Source: Arthrinium phaeospermum
Taxonomy: Eukaryota; Ascomycota; Sordariomycetes; Amphisphaeriales; Apiosporaceae
Direction of reading: 5' to 3'
Length of the DNA: 64,000 nucleotides
Assembly: GCA_006503535.1 (NCBI GenBank)
Contig: QYRS01000002.1
Location: 4,030,001 to 4,094,000, forward strand
This document shows positions 21,031-34,069 of this stretch, one piece after another. The notes beneath the pieces are model-generated. The model had not been told where the DNA came from, ran no database searches, and was given only the letters and a program-made list of their open reading frames with translations. Made by a program: the position numbers and the translations under genes. Position 1 is the first letter of the stretch, and each line of letters starts with the position of its first letter.

Positions 21031-24000
21031 GTTGTTGCTGTCGCGTGAGGTTGGGGGAGTTGTTGGGAGAGCCATGGCTCGCTATAACCCCGAGGACATC
21101 GGACGGGAGTGAGTTCCTGGATCTGAAGCTACGAGGTTGTTCAAATTTCGCAGAAGGAAAGTCGCATCAAAAGGGTAAAGAGGCAACAGGACGAAGTCGA
21201 ACGACGGGAGCGAGTGGCACTTTAACTACGTGAGGACGCCAGGCTCGGCACTGACTACGAAAGAGGCAAATACACAAGATAATCCTGTAACCTTAGGGAA
21301 CGACCTGCATATACGTAGCCAGGATCAGACGGTCGAAAAAAGGGCCCAGGCAGTGCTGTGTGATGGGGAAGGCTGTTACATGCGGCGGGTTTGGTTTTCT
21401 GGCTTCCCATCTCAAGCCCGAGTAACCTTGCTGACTACGTTCCAAGGTCCGCTCCATCCTTTCGCGTCATAAATACCACCTGGCAAAAGGAAGCAGCTGG
21501 GTCCCCTGTCCCACGCTCCCACGGTGTGCGAGTGTGTGGTGTTTGGTGTGTGGGCGGTAGGCGAGCGAATGTGTGTGCTGTTTCCTACAAGGGTCTGAGC
21601 TTTTAAAGAGGGCTGCCTTGTTGCCGGTATATCGTCAGATCTGATCCATTGTCGAATCCTTGCGGAATGAAAATAGTAGGTGAGGTAACCGCATGGTGGA
21701 GATGCTGGATTTAGACGAGCCAATCCGCGGCGACAAAGGTTGCGGCAGTGAACGAACGGACGGGTTTGTTGGCTTCGCCACCCGTGTCACTAAAACATTT
21801 CCGAGGTTGACGTTGGCCTGCGCGCGCAGCATCGTATTGCCTTCTGAGTTGGGACACACATCCCGCTAAAGACAACCCACCACACCGGACACCCACTGAC
21901 CAGTTGGGCAGACTGGCAGCAGCAAGTGGGCGGCCATCTGCAGAAGTCAGCTGCACCAAAGGACCGACGTTCTCAAGGTTAGGGGGCCGATGGGGAAGTA
22001 CCTGACGGATCGGTCAGTCAGTCAGGTATTGGCTTACCACCTGCATCGGCCCCTGCTGCTGCTGGCTGGCTGGGAAAAAAAGGAAAGGCGGGGATGCGCG
22101 AGGGGTCCAGACGAATCAGACATAGCCTCCCCCGACTGTTTCTATTTTCATCTCCGGCTACTTGCTGGTGACATTAATTGGTGGCTGCGGCGCAGTACCG
22201 TTGGCGCTATTGGCTCTGCCGAATTCCAGACAAGACTTTTTTTTCTTCTCTTGCTTTCCCATAAAATACTAATAAGACCCGTCTTTGAAGGAATGCCAGT
22301 TCAGTTGTGAGGATGTCGAAAAAAGCACGATCAAAAGCTATGCTTTCCCAGCAGCTGTACGGATACCTCTAACATCAGAGCAATGCAGGGCAAGCTTTGG
22401 GCGGAGTCCAAGGCCGAAAGCAACAGGTGAGCTGGGAAAAAGTCAATAGACATCGACGTCATGCTGTTCCCTAACATGAATCGTGGCGGGCAATATGGCT
22501 TCATCACCAATGTACATATTGAGGCCAACCGACTGTGCGCGAGTTTGCCATGTGAAGTGGAACAACCCAGTTCCAGAATTCCTTTCACATTGACATTGTG
22601 CCGAGCGAGGAATGGGGAATTGGGAAGCAAACTCGTGGAGCCGACCCCATTGCGGTACCGTACCGCGCCTGCAAATTCTTGGCGAGCGTATCACTCTCCC
22701 AAGCCCTCCGAGTTACCGTCTTCTCTGCGAGCATCCCAAAGGAATGGCGATTGAATGATAAGATTCGCGTGTATGCGGCCGATGCTGTAGCATTAAAGTT
22801 GTATTTCCCCATTGAGTCGTTTCTTGGGAACACAATCCTGGACAGAGTTGCTCAATTGGCTTTCGGGTTCGACGATCTTCTGGCGCTCCACAGAATGGTA
22901 CGGCGGTTCGGACCCTATCCGAGTCCACGTGCTACTTATTGACCCGAGAGGATGAAAGTATCAAGGTAGGCTTATTGCGGGAACAGTTCTGGGAATCCTT
23001 CTTGGACCAACTGACCACTTTCATCGCAAGTCTGGTGTGATTTTAACGCGAAAGTATCGTATTCGAGTTTCACAGCAAAAGTTCGGGGCAAGGCCAGCCT
23101 TACTGCCCTCAGCCCGGGCACAGCTTGAACCGCGTAGGTAGTCTAGGCCGCCGCATCAATACATAAATCAATGGGGGTTGACTGCTCGACGAATGAGCTT
23201 ACGTTGCATGGCAGCTGAAGTGCCTCCCTTACTGGCCTCAAGCAAGCAGCTCGTGTAGTATGGTCTGTAAGAAGCTGTTTGAGCCGCAATCACGGCGCCA
23301 CTTCAACAGGCTTAAGCCGAGTAATAAGCCAAGCACAGCCACCGCGGTTCTGGCCCAAGACATTCATCTGCTCTGTAGACGCTAGTCTTGCATGCGAGCT
23401 CTCTGGTCTCGACAACCACTTGCGTGATGGAGCTGCTGCTTCGGCCAAGGGCCCGGAGGACGTCGTCTAAATTTTCATTGATATGGGGCTTTGCCTGGAA
23501 GGCCCTTTTTGTCTTCTCTCTTGGGGTCTTGGGGTCTTTGGGTCTTTCGCTAGCCTCTCTCACTTACACAAGCGACCGAGGCCTGAGCGAAAGGCACCCA
23601 CTGTATTTCGACGAATGACTGCGAGCAAATAGTCTGGAATAAGGTTTGGCCAGCAGAGAAAGACCGGCCGGAAATGAGAAACGAGACGCGCGCTCCGCCT
23701 CTCCGCTCCTGCTGCACCATCCCACCCGCAGTTCGTGGAGACGTTGGGTGCTCTGACCCGGACAGCTGAGCCCGCGAAGATGATGGCCACCAATCATTGG
23801 CGAAGATCTCTATTTTATGCCGTCCAAGGGATAGCAGACCTGAAGTCCTGGCAACTGGGTGCTCGGGCCGGCGAATTGGGAGAAACACCGACTGACATCG
23901 GCTATCGCTATGCTGGGTCTTGTCCCGACTTGTCTAGCCTGCCGAGATCACGCTGCTCCCTCCCAAGCTAATACGATCGAAGCAAACAGGATCTAGTCGC

Positions 24001-25691
24001 ATCTCACAGCGATGGTTTCGATCTTGATAGGAGGGATCTTTTATGGTGGCATTGGATAGTGCCTGTTTAGAGGCAGGCTAGGCCAACGAATGAACGATAG
24101 AGCGCATTTGAAGTAAGCAGCTTGCAGCAAGGCAAACTCTGATAGAGTTGAAACCAGGAACCAGGTCCCCAGCTCGCCCTGGAGGTTTGCAGGAACCACT
24201 GGACCGAGTTCGGGTCAAGGTAAGGAGGGGAGGGTCCTGGTGCCGAGCTACTGTGTCGCCCTGACTTGGAGAAACGGTCATGTTTTGCAGCTGGATATCT
24301 ACATGTTACATACTAACGACTCGGCGCCCCTGTCGCTACCGAACATACAAAATGTCTACCTACTTTCAGGGCACGGGTGGTGAAACGTGTTACATATAGA
24401 GTACCACCAGATAACGACCCCGTCCTCGGATGCTACTCCATCCTATCCCATCCCATCTCATCTGTCACTCCGGTGGATCCGGAGAGCGACCCGCGGAGCA
24501 AGCTACCAGACGCCGTCGAATCTAGTTTTGACAAGACCCAGCACCTTGGGTCTTACTGGACCATATCGGTAAACAGAACGGCAGGGTGGGAAGCTGGAGC
24601 CGAATCTAAGTAAGATCTTACACATGTTTAGTAAGTGAGTATCAGTAGGCAGGTACGTCTTTCTGCAACGAGGCACAACTGCATACATTGTACCTCTTCC
24701 AATAATTCAATCAATATCATAAAAGCTAGCAGCAATATTGATGTGTTTGAGTAGACGATGCATCAAGCCCTTACATAAACTCGTCATGACTGGTCAGGAG
24801 GTAGCTTGCATCGAGATTGATGGAAGCTAACAAGCAAACGACATCTATCAAATAGAATGACGAGCATGATCAACGAAGATCAGCCACGCTGCACAGCTCC
24901 TGCAAGTTATATAACCCGGGGCGTCACTGCAGACATGTTGCCTCCACGTCAATAGGTCCCGTCTCCAATAGGCAGCTGTCATGAAGTAGCGGCGCTGGAT
25001 ACTTGATTTTAAGAGAGGGGTGCCCAAGTCAAAGCTCAAAGCTCAAACGGCCAACCCGGGAAGGAACCACCTTGCGCCCAGCTTGTGACATTGGTCTGGA
25101 CCACTATCTCGCCCATTAGTCTGTCGTTAGGTCCGGCAAACGGTCCCCAAGATGGTGTTAGCCTCTCGGCGCAAGGGTCGTATTCCAGTTGCCGTGATGG
25201 GAACGTGAAGTGATGATGATCAGCGGCCTCGCCTAGATGGTCCTAGAACTACAAGTGGCCCCCTCCCATGTAGGCATGTATGTTGGAGGTTTTCCTAATG
25301 GGAAAACAGATTACCTCGACCATGTGCGGGTGAGTGGATGCTTGTAAGTGTTTGCATTAGTACCCATTTTCTCTTTCCTGATTGCTGCGGAGTCGCACTT
25401 GAGATCAATACAAGTTGGTGGCATACCCAGTCCCAGATCCAGACCCCTCCTGACATAAACATTGAACTTACTCACTTACGTTGATAAGTCCGGTGTCATT
25501 CCCAGCCGGCAGGTGCCAGCATCTCTTCCACAGAAGCTTACAGTCACAGCTCCTTCCCGTGACCCAAGACAAGTCACAACTACTACTACAAAACTGAGCA
25601 ATAATTTTGTATCCAAACCTCCAATCGAGTGCGAACACATCCAACAAAGCAACTGGTTCGGTGCGCGAAGGCACATCTCGACGCTGCAGCC
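21031..25691. other. 4.7 kb region without a recognised gene
   Basis: It separates the surface-protein gene (-) from the ankyrin gene (+) and should contain both promoters. Frames are short, interrupted and without domains. I see no terminal inverted repeats, transposase motif or tRNA. The length is large for this window, so a missed lncRNA or decayed gene is possible. Confidence 0.5.
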
Positions 25692-28600
25692 ATGCCGGTC
25701 CAAAGCCAGGCGGCGCTCAGCCATTGCCACAAGGTAAAACCAGCATCTCCCCAGACGAAGGTATTTGGATGACCTGGAAGCTAATTCGGATATAAGGCTA
25801 CCGTCTTGGGCAACAAGATCTCCATCCACATGCTCGACTTCCTTAGCACAGTCAAGACTCACCCCCACGGTTTCGTGGAGCTGGCCAACGAGTTCTTGGA
25901 TCTCTGTCGCATCATGTGGGCACTGGAAGCTGGACTCACGGAGTCCACACGAACGAACCAGCAGTTTCCTGCCGAGATGATCCAAGAGATGGACAAGAAG
26001 TTCAAATCGACCTATACGGATTTCCAGCACCTCGACCAATGGGTTGGCCGCTTCCTCGAGTACGAGAGGCGAGGAACTGTGGGCAAGATCCAGCGAGGTT
26101 GGCGCAACATGTTTGCAGACAACGATGTCGGCAAAATGAGAGAGTCCATTGGAAAGTCGAGAGAGTCCCTAAAGATGAGCTCCCTGGTCTTCCAATGGTC
26201 TCTAGGTGACTCCGGTGACTCCAAGATCGACGATTCTTTTGGAATGGGCTACACAGGCCTCGCCGCAGCCCTCGAGCGAGTGCAGAGAGGCCGATCGGTG
26301 ACAAACATCACCAAACTCAAGACACTTGAGCCGCACCTTAACGATATCGAGGAGACGTCGCCGATTTCTTCAGTCTTCCCTCTTCCACCGGTGCTCGAGA
26401 TTGGTAGAGGATCCTCGACAAATCTTTCGCCCTTCGACGTGATTCGGGACGACAACAGTTATCAACAACAATTCTCGCGCATGAACTCGCCTCGCGCACC
26501 CTCCGTCGCCAAGTCAATATCGCACCATACAAGCTCGTCGGCGTCAGTCAGAGACCGCGTGTTCTCTCAAGCCGATAGCTTCGACAGAAGAGGCACACAA
26601 GATGGACTGGGCCTGAGTGGCATTCTTGATAGTGAGACAACCGTTGGAGACTATGAATCGTCCGACTCCGGCCCTATCAAGATTACTCGAGTCACAGCAG
26701 ACCCCGTCAAGATGCCCCGTTGGAGCCCAAGGAACTCTACCGGCTCCAGCACCCCGGCCCTCAGATCGGCTCTGGTTTCAGCCATCCAAGACCGGAACAG
26801 CAAGCTTGTGGAGCAGCTTCTGGATCGTGGTGTCCCGCCTGACACTGGACCAGAGAGCCATGCCCTGAAGGAGGCTGTTCTGCGCCATGACCTCGAATCG
26901 GTCCGTCTGTTATTAGTCTTTGGAGCAGACCGTATGTATCTTCCATGGCCTTTGCAATATGTATGCTAATTGAACCCGCAGCCAACTCTCCCGACAGAGA
27001 CGGTGTCACTCCATTGTTTGCGTCAGTGGAAGAGTCCTTCATCGATGGTGCTAGTTTGCTACTCAAGTACGGAGCAGATGTAAGCCTACAAGATGTAACT
27101 CTGGGTTTCCAAATTGTCGACTAACACTTCATGGTAGGCCAACCTCGCTGCTGGGCCAGCGCTTGAAACACCTCTCGGACTCTCAGTCATCGAGAATAAG
27201 TTCGGTTTCGCGAAGCTGCTGTTGACTTACGGGGGAGATTCCAACCACGTTATGAGTAACGGCGACACCATTTTGATCAAGACGATTACCAAAGCGCGCC
27301 CGCTCAGATTCATCAAGCTCATGTTGGCATACGAAGCAGACTGTAAGCCTTTCCATCCTTGCCGTTTTTAGATCACGTCGGCTTACTAGTATTTCGCTGT
27401 AGCCAATGCCAAGAACAGAGAAGGCAAGTCGCCTCTCTTCGAGGCAATCACGGAAGGTCGCGCCGATATTGTCGCAGACCTACTGGATGCCGGAGCCAAC
27501 CCTAACCTCCCTGGACCTAAGCACATGCTGTGGCCAGCGATACATCACACACCTTGTCTGAGGCTTCTTCTTGCGAGGGGTGCCGACCCTAAGAAGGCCC
27601 CTGGAGTCAGTACGTGTTCCCCTATCACATCAAAGAAATTGGACCACCCTTTTTAGGGTACTATCCACCTCAAAGATCTCATGATGGCTGACATATCGTC
27701 TGCAGTGGAGCTGGCGGCTTCGATTAATAATATCGAATCGGTGCGATGTTTGCTCAAAGCCGGCGTTGACCCCAACGCCAAGAAGGATGGCGTTTATACG
27801 CCGCTGTGCTCTTCAATCAGAGACAACCGTGCCGATATCTTCCAGCTTTTGTTGGCGAATGGCGCCGATCCGAATGTGCCGGCTTCAGAATATCCTGCAT
27901 TTAAATGTGTTACTCACTACCGGCCCCAATACCTCGCGCCTCTGGTAAAAGCGGGCGCCGACCTGAATTCCCCCAAAGGAATCTTGGAGACGGCCGTTCA
28001 AAGTAACAACACAGAGGCCCTGGAATGGCTCTTGAATGCCGGTGTTTCTCCAAACGACAAGGTGCCCAAAACCGGCGCAACGGCTCTGACTACGGCCATC
28101 CGAGAAAACCGGCCAGAGCTGGTTGACCTCCTGCTGAGCCGTGGAGCTGATCGTAAGCCCCATACCCTTATCATGATTATACAGAGTACTGTCTGACCAA
28201 TTCTATAGCGAACGTGAGAGGCCAGGATTGGCCCGTATGCATGGCGGTCAAGCAGCCACAGATCCTGAAGAGGCTGCTGCCGGCGCTGGCTGAGCCAAGA
28301 GCCTTCAAGGGCGTGATGGAAATGGCAGTAGTGGCCAACCAGCTGGAGAGTATCAAACTGTTGCTACAGGCAGGCGTGAGCGTGGAGGACCGCAACGGCG
28401 GTGTCTTCTCGCCGCTGACCACGGCGATTCGTGAGCGGCGCAAGGATATCGTACGCTTCCTTCTGGACGAGGCCAACGCAGACGTCAATGCACCCGGCGA
28501 GCATCTTCCGATCGTCAAAGCGCTTCGGCGTTACGAAGACGGCGATACCGAGATCATCGAGATGCTCCTGGCCAGCGGAGCAGATCCGAACAAGATCTAT

Positions 28601-28789
28601 CGCGGCCATTCCGCCTTCATCCAAGCAGTGGAGAACGGCGATGCGCAAGTGCTCCAGCTCCTTGTCGACAGATGTGGCGTTGATCTTAATGCTAAAGACG
28701 ATAACAACATGACCATTCTGGAGATTGCTACGAGCCGCGGATGGGATGAAGGGATCGATATCTTGAAGAATGGCAAGAAAGCTCGTTAA
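25692..28789 (+). CDS. Ankyrin-repeat protein with fungal N-terminal domain
   Basis: Seven exons: 25692-25733, 25797-26931, 26982-27079, 27138-27342, 27403-27609, 27706-28152 and 28209-28789. All joins are GT-AG and frame-preserving, giving 904 residues. The N-terminal ~140 residues (ATVLGNKISIHMLDFLSTV onward) are helical and typical of fungal multi-domain ankyrin proteins. A Ser-rich linker follows to about residue 330. From there ankyrin repeats run nearly to the end, with repeated cores such as LLLKYGADANLAAG, LLDAGANPNLPGP, LLKAGVDPNAKKDG, LLLASGADPNKI and LQLLVDRCGVDLNAKD. Ankyrin stacks mediate protein binding; the partner is not visible. Most introns fall near repeat boundaries, just after the GAD of a repeat. 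Frame fully intact. Confidence 0.9.
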
Positions 28790-29819
28790 GGGCTGTTAAG
28801 AGGTGGGTTCGTCGCGGTGTTGTTGTTGTTGTTGTTGCCCTCACTTTCCCCGGCGTTTTATTTGTTTCATGATACACCCTTCACGCGAAGACGTTTCTTT
28901 TGTCGGTCGGTTTTTTTTATTCCTTACTCGCTCATTTCTTTTGCGGCTCCACCATATGTACGATAGATGATATGAGGATTCGATGTGCTGAGGGCATATC
29001 CGTGGTTCGCGAAAAGGACAGTAGATGACGAACGAGATATACATACTTAATTAGCTACGGTGATTGATCATGCGATTGATCTAAATGGTTCAAGACGTCG
29101 TTGGAACCCTGGATATTGAAGATCACGAGCAAAAAGTGCCCCCCATCCCATGCCAGCATGTCGTCGGATGTCAGCTCCCAATCTGACAACCCCCAACATC
29201 GGATCAGGCCAACCCTGCATGGGTTCGGTAGCACAAGCCCTGCATAAGCGGCTGCAGGAAATGCGCTCGGCCAAGCCACAGCCAATTTGACAGGACAACC
29301 CAATCAAGTACGGTGAGATGTCCTGCGTGAACATGCATGGCCCCTTCCCAACTACTACTACATGCTGGTTTACGCAAGCCGAGATAGAGCCTCCTCCACT
29401 TACAACAAGTGGCATTGTTTCGTGGATGGAAGTTTTGGTCAGCTGGCGTGATTGCAAACGGCGATCCCTGGGTGTGACGATGGATAGCGGGGACCCCACA
29501 GCCAGCAGCCCGAGTCAGTGGGCTTTTGCTCGCTGGGGATGGCATTGGATGGCATGGGAAGATAGGCGAAACAAGCTTTACTCGTATCTACCTAGGCCGC
29601 AGCTCGGCGTCCCTGCAAGCCTGCGCCATCATGCTACTCTATGCACGGACCCTTTGGTCCGCTCCAGGCGCCTGGGATTGATATCTTCAAAAACTCAAAG
29701 TGCCCCTTTGGGGCGTTCAGCAGTAGGTACTGTCAACAACATCTTGTTCAAAAGATCCCAATCTCCAAGTGCCCGCTATCTCGGGGGTCAACTCAGAGAG
29801 TAGGCAATCAGACATCAAA
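28790..29819. other. Intergenic, ankyrin 3' UTR and channel promoter
   Basis: About 1 kb. A GTT trinucleotide run lies at about 28817-28836. No gene is seen. Confidence 0.5.
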
Positions 29820-32318
29820 ATGCCTATCCGTGTCAAGGTGCGGCCGACGTCCCAAGGCGATCGGGCGCCTTCGCCTCACTGGGACAATGGCCAATACGAC
29901 GCGGATCTGCCCGACATTGCCTACGATGACCAGTTCCGGGACGTGGTCAAGAAATTGTCGCTGTACGGTGTTTCTTCTGCCGAATTCTGGTGTGTGTGTG
30001 TATGTGTGTTTGCAACAACTGACCAGAGTGTGTGCCCAGTTACATCGCCGACGTCATCTACATCCCCAGCACTTTCGAGCAGCTCCGGACCACGTCCAAT
30101 GGCGACTGTTTGCGTACGCTGGTCGACCACTTGAGTTCCAACGTGACAAATCCCACGATTGTGAATGCCCTTTTGTAAGTTGAGCCGCCAGTTCTGTTTT
30201 GCAATGTCCTTATCTGCCATATATCTGTACGTGGGGCCAGTGCTTGCCAAGCATTCACCCCTCGTGGAACCAGTGGATGCCAAAGCTGCATATCGCTGAC
30301 TCTTTTTCAGAGCCTTGCGTTGGCACTATGGCATGTCCAATGACGGGAGGGGACTGGGTGAAGCTCGTGCCAATGCCTGCGAGATCGTGGCATGGCGCTT
30401 CTTGACGCGCTTGTCGGAGCGTGAAGCTGTCGAGTACTGTTTGTATGAGATACCCGACCCCAGCGAGAGCTGCGGCTCTTCCCAACTTGGGGACTGTGCC
30501 GACCAGGGAGAGAGCAACGAGAGGACCGCCCTCCTCGGTGGCGGCAGCAGCACGGAGCGGCCACGGTCGCGGCGCCGATCCGAGCACGATTCGTCTTCGG
30601 GCAAAATGGGGTCTCAGAGGCGGAGTCAACTGCTCCAGTCCATCTCCAAACTCACCATGAGCTTCACCAGCGGTTCCGACAGCGAGGACGATGGCGGTGA
30701 TGACCCGACCTCCTCCTTCGTCCACTTGAACGCTCTGGAGATTGCCGCCGTGGCGGACGCGAAGAGGTTCCTCAGCCAGCACGTAGTGCAGAAAATCATC
30801 ACCGGGATCTGGGACGGCGACATCATCTTCTGGGATCGCCTCTCGGTGCACTCGACCAAGAAGCCGCGGTTCTACAACCCCCACACGGCCGACCCCTTTT
30901 GCCGCCTTCGGGTTCCCAAGTACCTCAAGGCCTTTGAAGTCATGTTCTTTGGAGCCTTCATCTTCATCTTCTACGCCGTCTGCATCGACCAGAGTGTCCA
31001 CAAGGTGACGCCCATGGAGGTCATGCTCTATATATGGTTTGCCGCTTTTTTCTACGATGAGGTCAGCGAGTATCTGGATGCGGGGTCGATCTTCTACGCC
31101 GCGGATGTATGGAATGTGTTTGATGTGATTATGATAGCCATTGGAATTTGTTTGCCATACTGAGTAAGCTGCTCTTGTTGACCCTTTGATTACTGAGAGA
31201 CTCACTAACACCGTGCCATAGGATTCGTGGGTCTCTATAATGACGATCCGATGCTGATCGCCATCGCCTTCGATGTTTTGTCTTTGGAGGCCCTCTTCAT
31301 GGTGCCCCGGATCTGCTCCATCCTGAGCTTGAGTCCTTATTGGGGCACACTTATCCCTTGCCTAAAGGCCATGGGAATGGACTTCTTAAAGTTCATGGTG
31401 CTTGTCGCGATTATTTATTTGGGTTTCCTCACGACGTTCTCCCTCGTTGGGCGGGAGTTATACACCTTTAAGCACATGGCGATGATCGTGACAAAGATCT
31501 TCTTCGGCTCTAGCTACGTCGGATTCGACATCATGAAGGACATTGATCCGATATTTGGTGCGTCTCGGCTCCTCCCATCAGCGTTGAAACTCGTTGACTG
31601 ACTGACCCCTTGCCTACAGGACCTCCCCTGATGTTCATTTTCGTCACACTCAGCTCGATTCTGTTGATGGGCTCCCTTACTGGTATGCTCAGCAACAGCT
31701 TCTCCAGGGTCATCTCCCACGCCAAGGAAGAGTACCTCTACGTTAGTGTATACGTGCTTGAGGCCTCGACCAGCAACCGGCTGACGCATTTCTATCGTAA
31801 GTCTGAAACATTTACCAATGGAGAGACCACTTAGCTAACTCCCGAGGACAGCACCGTTCAACTTGATTGCGTTTTGCATCTTCCGGCCGCTTCGGCTGTT
31901 CCTGCCTTCCACCGACAAGTTCCGACAGGCCAGAATCGTCCTTCTCAAGGCGACCCATTCCCCGATCGTGGGCGCCATCATGCTGTACGAGTGGACGACC
32001 GGCAAGACGGCGCCAAAAGACGGCTTCGGTTCGTTCCGGGGGCCGCGACAGGCTTCGATCAAGCGGTCGCCCGCTCCCCCTTTGACGACGGACCGGATAG
32101 CGTCGCGACCTCGCTTCCCTTCGCCGCTGCCCACGAGCATAAACCAGCCTTCGCGGGTTTCTGCGGGGAGGCAGCGGCAGATGGAGGACGATACGACCGA
32201 TGCGCCGACCGATGTCGAGGTCCGCATTGCGGAGCTGTCGAGCAAGATTGACCGGCTCACCGCGATGGTCGCCGGGCTGCAGTCGGGGGCTTCTGGCGAT
32301 GATACTGTACGATCTTAG
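29820..32318 (+). CDS. yvc1: YVC1-like TRPY vacuolar cation channel (one frame shift)
   Basis: Six exons: 29820-29989, 30040-30174, 30311-31163, 31222-31557, 31620-31796 and 31852-32318, about 712 residues once the shift is allowed for. The N-terminal cytosolic part includes IYIPSTFEQLRTT and LRWHYGMSNDGRGLGEARAN. Membrane helices follow (FEVMFFGAFIFIFYAV, MLYIWFAAFFYDEVSEYLD, FLKFMVLVAIIYLGFLTTF), then the pore region (KIFFGSSYVGFDIMKDIDPIFGPPLMF). The C-terminus ends in a short coiled segment (VRIAELSSKIDRLTAMVAGL). Yvc1 releases calcium from the vacuole in response to osmotic stretch. At 31151-31153 a T-run is one base short, so exon 3 runs into TGA exactly at its splice donor. Adding no residue by hand, the downstream frame resumes cleanly after the next intron. 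Confidence 0.9.
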
Positions 32319-32838
32319 ATTTCGAAGGGGTTGGCTTGGTTGTATCGTTCGTATATGCATGGTGTATTGGGCACTACCTGTTGTTGACAACCACTGAATG
32401 GACAAGACTGGGGCGCCAAGGCAATATGTCCTTGCAATGGGCTATTACTTCGTGCATTGTGACATGGGGCAACCCAAGGATAGAGAGAATTTGGAGTCTT
32501 GAAGCCGATTCACACCTGCGCCCTTCGGATGCAATGCTTAATCCGCCGTGACTTGCTCCGGCTACCGGGCCCATCTCCGTCGAATAGGCGACGAGGATTG
32601 ACCCTAGACTACATGCAGCTCCAACCAATGACGTGAAAGCCTCCACTAGTTGGGGTATCCAATGGTGAGTCAGCTCGCGGTCAAGGTGACATGTACTCCG
32701 TATAAGGCGCTCTCTCCAACCCGACTTCGCTACAGTCTTGTACTCATATATACTGCAATTGACCGGCCCATCTACTACATCTTCTCTGTCTCTCATTGGT
32801 ACCGTATTCACCACACAGCCCTGAAACCACCCCCAATC
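32319..32838 (+). promoter_or_regulatory. Upstream region of the PhzF-family gene
   Basis: About 520 nt between two plus-strand genes. A TATATA stretch occurs near 32748. No other gene is seen. Confidence 0.35.
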
Positions 32839-33830
32839 ATGGAGCTACCCTTTGTGACGCTGGACGTCTTCACCAGCAAGCGGCTCGAGGGCAACCCCCT
32901 CGCCGTGGTCTCGGTCCCCGCCTCGCTCGAGGCGGAGCTAACGCAGGCCAAGAAGCAGAAGATCGCGCAGGAGTTCAACCTCTCGGAGACGGTCTTCATG
33001 CACGAGCCTTCAGGTGACGGCGGGTCGCAGCTCCGGATCGACATCTTCACCGTCGAGTCCGAGCTGCCCTTCGCCGGCCACCCCACCATCGGCAGCGCCG
33101 TCCTGGCCAAGTTCCACTGGTACCCCGCCGTCGACACCCTGCTGACCAAGTCGGGTCCCATCAAGCTTGAAGTCCCTTCCCCTTCGGGTCAGAGTCAGAG
33201 TGAGCAGCAGAAGCAGCAGCAATCGGTGCGCGCCCGCATCTCCCAAGACGTGCGCCTGCACCGCAAAACCCTCGCCGACGCCATCCCGGCCGATCAGCAC
33301 GCCTCGTTCCCAGGCCTATCCCACCACCTCCCCGTGGTCCGCGCCGCCGAGCTCGCGGCGCCCGTGTTTAGCATCGTGCGGGGCATGACGTTCGTCCTCG
33401 TCCAGCTGCCGTCGCTCGAGCTGCTCGGCGGCCTCGACCAGGGCTCCGGCTCGACTTCGACCACCTGCCCCGCGGCCCGCTGCTGGACGAGGACCGGCAG
33501 CCGTACGGGTTCGTGTCGCGGTACTATTACGTGGACCAGGGGCAAGACGATGGTGGTGTGCGCAAGATCCGCACCCGGATGCTGGAGCTGGGCTTCGAGG
33601 ACCCCGCGACCGGCAGCGCGGCGAGCGCGCTGTCGGCGTACCTCACCGTCGCGGACAAGGCGGGGCATGCGCGGTTCGAGATCACGCAGGGTGTGGAGAT
33701 GGGGCGGCGGAGCGTTATTCAGGTGGAGACCAGGGCCGATGTGCAGGAGGGAGGAGAGGTGAAGATCCGGGAGCTCTGGTTGGGTGGGGAGGCGGTCGTG
33801 GTGCAGAAGGGAACGTTGATGGTAGACTAG
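32839..33830 (+). CDS. PhzF-family isomerase/epimerase-like protein (one frame shift)
   Basis: Single exon from ATG 32839, about 330 residues. Family landmarks are clear: LDVFTSKRLEGNPLAVV at the start, NLSETVFM containing the catalytic glutamate of PhzF proteins, LPFAGHPTIGSAV, and near the end FEDPATGSAASALSAYL. PhzF proteins adopt a diaminopimelate-epimerase fold and act as isomerases; most fungal members have unknown substrates. The frame breaks at 33441-33443, where a G-run is one base short: upstream frame ends near GGLDQG, downstream frame resumes with LDFDHLPRGPLLDED. A Gln-rich insert (SEQQKQQQ) sits mid-protein. It is divergent enough that a pathway cannot be named, and there is no phenazine cluster around it. 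Confidence 0.85.
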
Positions 33831-34069
33831 GTTGTTACGATGCATGTTCGAAGAGGCTTTCCACAATCAGGGTTCAAGACGAAGAGGAGTCATGCAGGGG
33901 CAAAATTCCCACAAGGCGACTATCTGAATATATCCGCGCCCTTGTTTGAGCTTCTATATAGAACCTGCCTCCCTCACTATTGTCGTTCTTGGACGCCGGC
34001 ACAAAACAGACACTGCCTGACTGAGCGCGCCCAGGGTTTATAGCATCATGAGGCTCCGTTAGCGAAATA

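Noticed and set aside
30255..31211. 318-codon minus-strand frame
   Set aside because: Antisense to YVC1 exon 3 and its flanking introns; the sense strand has clear channel motifs.
32839..33830. PhzF protein as part of a phenazine or other metabolite cluster
   Set aside because: No other phenazine or backbone biosynthetic genes are nearby; the adjacent P450 is decayed and unrelated by evidence.
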